Shown one piece after another: positions 58,746 through 64,000 of a stretch of DNA of 64,000 nucleotides. Source of the DNA: JAVJRN01 sp040218415 (GTDB lineage Bacteria > Bacteroidota > Bacteroidia > Cytophagales > Cyclobacteriaceae); contig JAVJRN010000081.1 of the NCBI GenBank assembly GCA_040218415.1, positions 326,975-390,974 on the forward strand. The letters are read 5' to 3'. Below the pieces are notes generated by a model. It had not been told where the DNA came from. It ran no database searches and saw nothing but the letters and a program-made list of their open reading frames with translations. Numbering within the stretch: position 1 is the first letter of the stretch; every line of letters starts with the position of its first letter. The position numbers were made by a program, and so were the translations under genes.

Positions 58746-60152
58746 TCAATTCCAGATAATCTCAATCGCTCTGTTTTCTATCAAAATAGTCGTTTGAACA
58801 GCATTCTGATATCTTTTCACTTTAAACTTATTTTTGATGGGGCGGTGGTTGAATCTTGCAATTACGTTTCGCTCATCTTTCTTGTGATATAGGACGAGGG
58901 TTTTGCCCATTATTTTGTCCTTCAACTTGAAAAAACTCTTTTTAACCCTAACAGATTTTACAACGGGGATCTCTGCTGATTTTCCTTCCAAGATTTGGAG
59001 TATTCGAGAAACTCTGGGCACTCCATAACCAAGGTAATTATTTCCAAAAGGATAAAGATGGCTTGACTTTTCTAAGATGCCTATTATTTCAAAGTTACTC
59101 AGCGTGGAATCCATCGATAAAATACACGCCGCAAGCCCTGTGATAACAGGCGTTGCATAAGATGTGCCACTTGAGGCATATACACTTACATTGGGTTTCA
59201 TATAAGGTAAAAACTCGGGACCTATCGAGCTATAGTTCATTTTATCCCAAATTTTAAATTTCACAGCACCCACGGTCAAAGCTCCTTTGGCATCTCCGGG
59301 GCTTGACACAATTTGCCATTTTGAGTCGAGACCTTCATTTCCTGCTGCCACCACCACAAGCACACCCTTTTCATAGCTGGCATAATCTATGGCTCTGGCT
59401 ACCATCGTAGTTTTACCATCCATATCTTCAGGTTTGTAGTTTTCTGATGCTTCCAGATAGCCAGTACTATAGCCAAGTGAAATGTTGATGACTTGGGCTC
59501 CTTTTTCCGTCATAGCTTCCAAGGCAGCAATCAAATAATCTTCCTCTAGTCTTTTTTCATATCCTCCATGATCTGTTCTGGCCAAAAGATATTTTGCATC
59601 GGTGGCCAAGCCATACCGAATATCTTTCTCGCTATCATATCCAGCAATGTTTTGCCAAACTTCCGTACCATGGTTATCATCAAGGCCAATTGAACCACCA
59701 TATACTTCCATATTTGGTGTTACATAGTCTTTGTACCAGAGCACATTATTTTGATCAAAGACATGACTCAATCTATCATCTTCATCGGCTCTAAGAAATC
59801 CACCATCGATGATGCCAATGGTCACTCCTTTTCCTGTAACACCTTTTTGTATGAGTAACTCAGCCTCAATTTGCTCTAAAGCAAATGACACTCTTGGCGC
59901 TTCTTTTATACCTTGAACACTAAAGGAGGCAACTGTCGATAGGTCAAACCCTTGCTTTTTAAGAGAGTCTGCCTGATCGGATCTAAGATAATACGTACAC
60001 GATTTTAGCCAGGCGGAACAAAACTCAGGCTCGATCGACATACTTTTGTTGAATTCATGATTTACACCATGAACCCAGTATTTTTGCTGCGCTATTACTG
60101 AGGTGGTTATTCCTATGAGGATAACCAGAAGAAAGGATTTTAATTTAAACAC
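58746..60152 (-). CDS. Secreted S8 (subtilisin-like) serine peptidase
   Basis: From the GTG at 60152, 468 residues; ATGs at 60173 and 60188 are in frame, but the GTG gives the best signal peptide (VFKLKSFLLVILIGITTSVIAQQ) and avoids overlap with the divergent gene. Counting from 60188 the catalytic triad is Asp128 (GIIDGGF), His173 (DNHGTEV) and Ser343 (SSGTSYATPV), with oxyanion Asn284 (AAGNEG). A C-terminal beta region follows. No T9SS sorting domain is present, so it should be periplasmic or secreted by another path. Degrades proteins. Confidence 0.88.
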   Translation of the reverse strand: MFKLKSFLLVILIGITTSVIAQQKYWVHGVNHEFNKSMSIEPEFCSAWLKSCTYYLRSDQADSLKKQGFDLSTVASFSVQGIKEAPRVSFALEQIEAELLIQKGVTGKGVTIGIIDGGFLRADEDDRLSHVFDQNNVLWYKDYVTPNMEVYGGSIGLDDNHGTEVWQNIAGYDSEKDIRYGLATDAKYLLARTDHGGYEKRLEEDYLIAALEAMTEKGAQVINISLGYSTGYLEASENYKPEDMDGKTTMVARAIDYASYEKGVLVVVAAGNEGLDSKWQIVSSPGDAKGALTVGAVKFKIWDKMNYSSIGPEFLPYMKPNVSVYASSGTSYATPVITGLAACILSMDSTLSNFEIIGILEKSSHLYPFGNNYLGYGVPRVSRILQILEGKSAEIPVVKSVRVKKSFFKLKDKIMGKTLVLYHKKDERNVIARFNHRPIKNKFKVKRYQNAVQTTILIENRAIEIIWN

Positions 60153-60161
60153 CCCGTAAAA

Positions 60162-61460
60162 ATGAAGTATCATAAGATAGATAACCAATTATTCATCGAA
60201 AATAGAAGAAGACTTGCCAAAAAGCTGCGGCCAGGGTCTGTAGTCATCGTACATTCCAATGATATATTGCCTACCAATGCAGATGGCACCTTGCCATTTA
60301 AGCAAAATTCAGATTTCCTTTATTTATCAGGAGTGGATCAGGAAGAGTCGATGCTTATTTTGGCTCCTGACTTTCCTGATCCGAAGTTGAGAGAAGTTTT
60401 ATTTGTGAGGGAGACGAATGAGGAAATTGCCATTTGGGAAGGGCACAAGCTCACCAAACCTGAAGCAACGGATACTTCTGGTATTCAAAACATAAAATGG
60501 TTGGAGGATTTTGAAAAGACTTTGTATACCATTTTAGCTGAAAGCGAGCACATTTATTTGCCTTCAAACGAGCACATCAGGAATGCCAGTGTGGTAGAGA
60601 CCGCCAATGACAGATTTATAAAAAAATGTAAAGAGCTACATCCGCTATATCATTATCATCGATTAGCTCCACTTATTTATGATTTGAGAATGGTCAAGTC
60701 GGATATTGAAATCAAATTATTGCAACATGCCTGCGATATCACAGCGCAAGGTTTTCGAAGAATACTTGAAGTCACCGCGCCTGGAGTGTGGGAATATGAA
60801 TTGGAGGCGGAGTATGCCCATGTGTTTTTATCAAACCGCTCACGCGGTTTTGCCTATTCGCCGATTATTGCTGGAGGTGCTAACGCATGCGTCTTACATT
60901 ATATAGATAATAATCAGCAACTGAAAGCGGGTGATCTTTTGCTTATGGATGTGGGAGCCGAGTACGCTAATTATAACGCGGACATGACGAGAACCATTCC
61001 CGTTAGCGGAAAATACACCAAACGCCAGAAGGAGGTCTACAATGCTGTATTGAGCGTGAAGACCAAAGCAACAGCAATGCTTCGTCCCGGAGTGACTATT
61101 CCTGAATATCACAAAGAAGTAGGGCTACTTATGCAGGACGAACTACTGCAATTAGGCTTGATCGATAAGACGGATATCAAAAACCAAACTCCTGATACTC
61201 CGGCTTACAAAAAGTACTTTATGCATGGAACTTCCCACCATTTAGGGCTTGATGTTCATGATGTGGGATCGGTTTATCGAAAAATTGAGGAAGGCATGGT
61301 CTTTACCGTAGAGCCAGGAATATACATTCCCGAAGAAGGCATTGGAATCAGGATTGAAGATGATATTGTAGTCACCAATACGGGACATAATAATTTGATG
61401 AGAAACATCCCAATTCAGGCGGAGGAAATAGAAGATTTAATGAATGAACGCAATAGTTAA
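60162..61460 (+). CDS. pepP: Xaa-Pro aminopeptidase (aminopeptidase P)
   Basis: 432 residues: N-terminal creatinase-like domain with HSNDILPTNADGTLPFKQNSDFLYLSG (split), and a pita-bread catalytic domain with metal ligands in MDVGAEYANYNADMTRT, HGTSHHLGLDVHD and VEPGIYIPEEGIGIRIEDD. It removes N-terminal residues before proline. The start MKYHKIDNQLF is the conserved one, so it is fixed at 60162, only 9 bp from the S8 start on the other strand. Single gene. Confidence 0.94.
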   Translation: MKYHKIDNQLFIENRRRLAKKLRPGSVVIVHSNDILPTNADGTLPFKQNSDFLYLSGVDQEESMLILAPDFPDPKLREVLFVRETNEEIAIWEGHKLTKPEATDTSGIQNIKWLEDFEKTLYTILAESEHIYLPSNEHIRNASVVETANDRFIKKCKELHPLYHYHRLAPLIYDLRMVKSDIEIKLLQHACDITAQGFRRILEVTAPGVWEYELEAEYAHVFLSNRSRGFAYSPIIAGGANACVLHYIDNNQQLKAGDLLLMDVGAEYANYNADMTRTIPVSGKYTKRQKEVYNAVLSVKTKATAMLRPGVTIPEYHKEVGLLMQDELLQLGLIDKTDIKNQTPDTPAYKKYFMHGTSHHLGLDVHDVGSVYRKIEEGMVFTVEPGIYIPEEGIGIRIEDDIVVTNTGHNNLMRNIPIQAEEIEDLMNERNS

Positions 61461-61750
61461 TAGTTAGAAAAGTACTGGATTTGGTATTAGTATCTTGCTT
61501 TGGTAGTTGCCTGTTCTTTTGAGAAATTAGAAAAGGTTATTCAATATGTCATGGACAGTAAATAACGCTAGCATAATTGAAATTCATTACACGAAACCAC
61601 GAGTTTCCAGGCAAGAATTTCGAGAGCTGACTTCTTACCTTAGTTATTAATTGAATGTAAATGACTCCAATTGATATTTTAGAACGCTTTTTAACTTCAA
61701 AAGAATCAAAGTAGAGGTATCCTTTGGTTTTTTTTAGACAAATTTGAGGT
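61461..61750. other. 290-bp intergenic region before DUF4290
   Basis: No gene supported. Upstream of the DUF4290 ATG it has TATCCTTTG (61718-61726), a loose promoter-box match with three bases in place of two. A long minus-strand ORF (61549-62076) extends from here into the DUF4290 gene but is a shadow. Confidence 0.4.
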
Positions 61751-62413
61751 ATGAGTTTAGAATACAATACTGAAAGAGAACATATTACCCTCAAGGAGTA
61801 TGGAAGAAATGTCCAAAACCTTGTAGCGCATATAAAAAATACTGAAGACAAAGAGAAGCGTGACAAATACGCATCTATTTTGGTTGAACTAATGAAATCA
61901 ATCAACCCGGAGTTTAGCAAAGACGCGAATGAATACACACAAAAAGTGTGGGATGATTTGTTTATCATTTCCCATTTTGACTTAGATGTGAAAAGTCCTT
62001 TTCCTATTCCGGAATCTACCATTCTTGAGCGTAAGCCCGATAGAGTAAAGTATCGATTGAATAAAATCAAGTACAAACATTACGGTAAAAACGTAGAGCA
62101 GTTGATCAAAGACGCTATTGCTCTGGAAGACCCAGCTGAAAAAGAGGGCGCAGTAGTGGCTATTGGTAAGTTGATGAAAGCATTTTTCCAGACTTGGAAT
62201 AAAGAAAATATAGAGGACGAACAGGTCTTGAAAAACATCAGACAATTGTCTGATAATCAACTAGATATTGAGATTGAAAAGGTGAAAGAATTCAACCTTT
62301 TTGAATCTGACAAATCGCCAAGAAACTACGATAATAACCGAAGTAATCAGCGAAGACCTTCCAGTAAAGGAGGGAAAAAGAATTTTTCTAACAAGCGAAG
62401 AAGACCAAATTAA
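61751..62413 (+). CDS. DUF4290 protein
   Basis: 220 residues; the N-terminal MSLEYNTEREHITLKEYGRNVQNLV split over residues 1-25 and KYKHYGKNVEQLIKDA are the DUF4290 pattern. Helical and probably cytosolic; the last 30 residues are highly basic (RRPSSKGGKKNFSNKRRRPN) and could bind RNA or DNA. Function unknown. Its stop codon overlaps the murA ATG by 1 bp, so the two are translationally coupled, an arrangement that recurs in Bacteroidota. Confidence 0.87.
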   Translation: MSLEYNTEREHITLKEYGRNVQNLVAHIKNTEDKEKRDKYASILVELMKSINPEFSKDANEYTQKVWDDLFIISHFDLDVKSPFPIPESTILERKPDRVKYRLNKIKYKHYGKNVEQLIKDAIALEDPAEKEGAVVAIGKLMKAFFQTWNKENIEDEQVLKNIRQLSDNQLDIEIEKVKEFNLFESDKSPRNYDNNRSNQRRPSSKGGKKNFSNKRRRPN

Positions 62414-63717
62414 TGGGTTCATTTCGGGTCAAAGGGGGAGCCAAATTGAAAGGAGAAATTATCCCTCAAGGTGCGAAAAACGAAGCACTACAAATTATTT
62501 CAGCAGTTCTCCTTACAGATCAGCCAGTATTTATTCGTAAAATACCCAACATCAGAGATGTGATGATGTTGATCGAATTGCTTGCTGACTTTGGTGTGCA
62601 AATTGAGAAAACTGGCGAGGAGGCATACTGCTTCACAGCAAAGCATGTGAATCTTGGTTTTCTAGATACCGACGAATTTAAGCAAAAAGCATCCGCACTC
62701 CGAGGCTCTATCATGCTTCTTGGTCCACTATTGGCAAGATTTGGCAAGGGTAAGATGCCTAAGCCCGGTGGTGATAAGATTGGTAGAAGGAGATTAGACA
62801 CACATTTTGTTGGTTTCCAAAAACTGGGAGCCAAGTTCAATTACGATTCGAAAACAAGCTTTTATACTGTTGATGGTTCTGACCTGCAAGGCACCTACAT
62901 GCACCTTGACGAGGCATCAGTGACTGGTACGGCGAACATTGTAATGGCTGCAGTTCTTGCGAAAGGTAAGACGACCATATATAACGCTGCTTGCGAACCA
63001 TATTTGCAGCAACTATGTGGTATGCTCGTAAGAATGGGTGCAAAAATAGAGGGTATTGGAAGTAACTTGCTTCATATCGAAGGAGTAGCATCTTTGGCTG
63101 GTACTGAGCATGAAATGCTACCAGATATGATTGAAATTGGTAGTTTCATTGGCTTAGCTGCCATGACACAGTCAGAAATCACCATTAAGAATGCGCGCAT
63201 AGATATGCTCGGAATTATTCCTGACACTTTCAGAAGATTGGGTATTAAACTAGAATTCAGAGGAGATGATATTTATATCCCGGCTCAAGAGTCTTATGAG
63301 ATAGATACTTTTATTGATGGCTCCATCTTGACGGTAGCTGATGCTATTTGGCCAGGATTTACGCCAGATCTGTTGAGTATTATTCTAGTAACTGCAACAC
63401 AAGCAAGAGGAACGGTGCTTGTTCATCAAAAAATGTTCGAATCTCGCTTGTTCTTTGTTGATAAACTGATCGATATGGGCGCACAGATAATACTTTGTGA
63501 TCCTCATAGAGCCACAGTAATTGGACTTGATAGAGTGGTGAATTTGCGAGGAATCAACATGACTTCTCCTGATATCAGGGCAGGTGTTTCCCTCTTGATT
63601 GCTGCGCTTTCTGCCGAGGGAGTAAGCACAATACACAATGTGGAACAGATCGATCGGGGCTATCAGTATATTGATAAGCGCTTAAATGCACTTGGCGCTG
63701 ATATTGAGAGGTTTTAA
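62413..63717 (+). CDS. murA: UDP-N-acetylglucosamine 1-carboxyvinyltransferase (MurA), Asp-type active site
   Basis: 434 residues of the EPSP-synthase-like fold: QGAKNEALQ with Lys22-Asn23, SALRGSIMLLGPLLAR, and the active-site loop PGGDKIGRRRLDTH. In E. coli the loop reads GGCTIG with Cys115; here the position holds Asp121 (codon at 62773-62775). The Asp form is active and insensitive to fosfomycin in other bacteria. It catalyses the first committed step of peptidoglycan synthesis. A strong terminator follows. Confidence 0.95.
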   Translation: MGSFRVKGGAKLKGEIIPQGAKNEALQIISAVLLTDQPVFIRKIPNIRDVMMLIELLADFGVQIEKTGEEAYCFTAKHVNLGFLDTDEFKQKASALRGSIMLLGPLLARFGKGKMPKPGGDKIGRRRLDTHFVGFQKLGAKFNYDSKTSFYTVDGSDLQGTYMHLDEASVTGTANIVMAAVLAKGKTTIYNAACEPYLQQLCGMLVRMGAKIEGIGSNLLHIEGVASLAGTEHEMLPDMIEIGSFIGLAAMTQSEITIKNARIDMLGIIPDTFRRLGIKLEFRGDDIYIPAQESYEIDTFIDGSILTVADAIWPGFTPDLLSIILVTATQARGTVLVHQKMFESRLFFVDKLIDMGAQIILCDPHRATVIGLDRVVNLRGINMTSPDIRAGVSLLIAALSAEGVSTIHNVEQIDRGYQYIDKRLNALGADIERF

Positions 63718-63750
63718 TTTGCGGGATTCCGAAATGAAATAAATTATTAG

Positions 63751-63787
63751 AAATAAAAAAAGCTCGTTTAACGAGCTTTTTTTATTT
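63751..63787. terminator. Bidirectional terminator after murA
   Basis: Perfect palindrome: A-rich arm plus AGCTCGT, loop TTA, ACGAGCT plus TTTTTTT. Stem of about 17 pairs including the A/T ends, 34 nt after the murA stop. Works for both strands, so it also suits the small ORF at 63805. Confidence 0.85.
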
Positions 63788-63804
63788 CTAACCTTAAAGG
63801 CAGA

Positions 63805-63915
63805 CTATTTGGTTTTATGCCGCTCGTGAATTTTCTTAATCCCGTATGCACCACCCGCGGCTATTAACCCAGCGGTGATTGATTTATATTTAGGCAGCAT
63901 AATTGATGCTTTCAT
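63805..63915 (-). CDS. Small ORF, 36 residues, putative
   Basis: MKASIMLPKYKSITAGLIAAGG then AYGIKKIHERHKTK (36 residues). A short hydrophobic/glycine stretch (about residues 13-26) between basic ends would suit a single-pass membrane or amphipathic peptide. It faces the murA terminator, which would also end its transcript. ATG at 63915; no clear ribosome-binding site. Confidence 0.4.
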   Translation of the reverse strand: MKASIMLPKYKSITAGLIAAGGAYGIKKIHERHKTK

Positions 63916-64000
63916 GGTTAAAATATTTGATTACCCTTGCAGGACAAGTCTGTAGCATTTTCATGTGATTTTGCACGTTTTGAGATAGGGTCTCCTTGTT

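Noticed and set aside
61549..62076. 175-codon minus-strand ORF
   Set aside because: It is antisense to the well-supported DUF4290 gene and its translation has no signal peptide, domain or conserved pattern; a shadow of skewed codon use.
63890..64000. Open minus-strand frame entering from the right edge
   Set aside because: 37 codons without recognisable motif, overlapping the small ORF at 63805; too short to decide whether it is the end of a real gene.
1..64000. tRNA, rRNA, CRISPR, insertion sequence, prophage or integrative element
   Set aside because: No tRNA T-loop motif in a cloverleaf context, no regularly spaced repeat-spacer array, no transposase or integrase, and no target-site duplications were seen on either strand.

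Overview
The window reads as a chromosomal segment of a free-living, AT-rich Bacteroidota, most likely a marine member of the Cytophagales. Supporting signs are a type IX secretion (T9SS) C-terminal sorting domain, a PorV-like/gingipain-like (C25) pair, lipoproteins with short lipoboxes, GSII-type glutamine synthetase, HemJ-type heme synthesis, DUF4290 next to murA, DUF5686 and DUF1684 proteins, and promoter-like TAnnTTTG boxes. I see no rRNA, tRNA, CRISPR array, insertion sequence or prophage. The order assignment is an inference from gene content only.

Layout. 1-6.9 kb: 5' part of rlmD, a large T9SS cargo protein, a DUF5686 outer-membrane protein and a trans-sulfuration PLP enzyme. 7.1-11 kb: a nitrogen-assimilation block (ammonium transporter, porin-like barrel, GSII) separated by strong hairpins. 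11-21.5 kb: mixed housekeeping (VOC protein, THUMP methyltransferase, DUF1684, thioredoxin-like protein, SiaC-like protein, M20 peptidase, methyltransferase, DUF1801) and a PadR-PspC/DUF2807 envelope-stress pair with a three-copy operator candidate. 21.7-27.7 kb: a PorV-like/PorU-like pair. 27.7-30.4 kb: SCP2, glutaminyl cyclase, Na+/H+ antiporter. 30.8-34.1 kb: an operon of DinB, ABC ATPase, permease with His-rich periplasmic loop, DUF3299-like protein and lipoprotein. 34.1-36.6 kb: HemJ-SCO-cytochrome c divergent from a Crp/Fnr regulator. 36.6-36.8 kb: a degenerate 21-bp tandem repeat. 36.8-42.2 kb: a six-gene overlapping glycosyltransferase operon. 42.5-46 kb: STAS-like protein, aldo/keto reductase, and dnaX split by a ten-A slip site. 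46-52.8 kb: RES/Xre toxin-antitoxin pair, M24 and M13 peptidases, hypothetical proteins. 52.8-58.6 kb: LysM lytic transglycosylase, O-methyltransferase, M16 peptidase, GT9. 58.7-63.9 kb: S8 peptidase and aminopeptidase P with abutting divergent starts, DUF4290-murA, and a 36-codon small ORF.

The strongest unusual signals are: (i) dnaX, where the gamma frame ends just after an A10 run and the tau C-terminal domain continues in the -1 frame, implying slippage or frameshifting; the same protein has no zinc-ribbon cysteines; (ii) the 21-bp degenerate array behind the Crp/Fnr gene; (iii) the three GTACT boxes spaced exactly 17 bp before padR; (iv) the ABC operon with a His-rich permease and DUF3299-like partner, a candidate metal-linked envelope system; (v) MurA with Asp in place of the fosfomycin-target Cys. 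Positions and motifs were read by eye; no database search was run.
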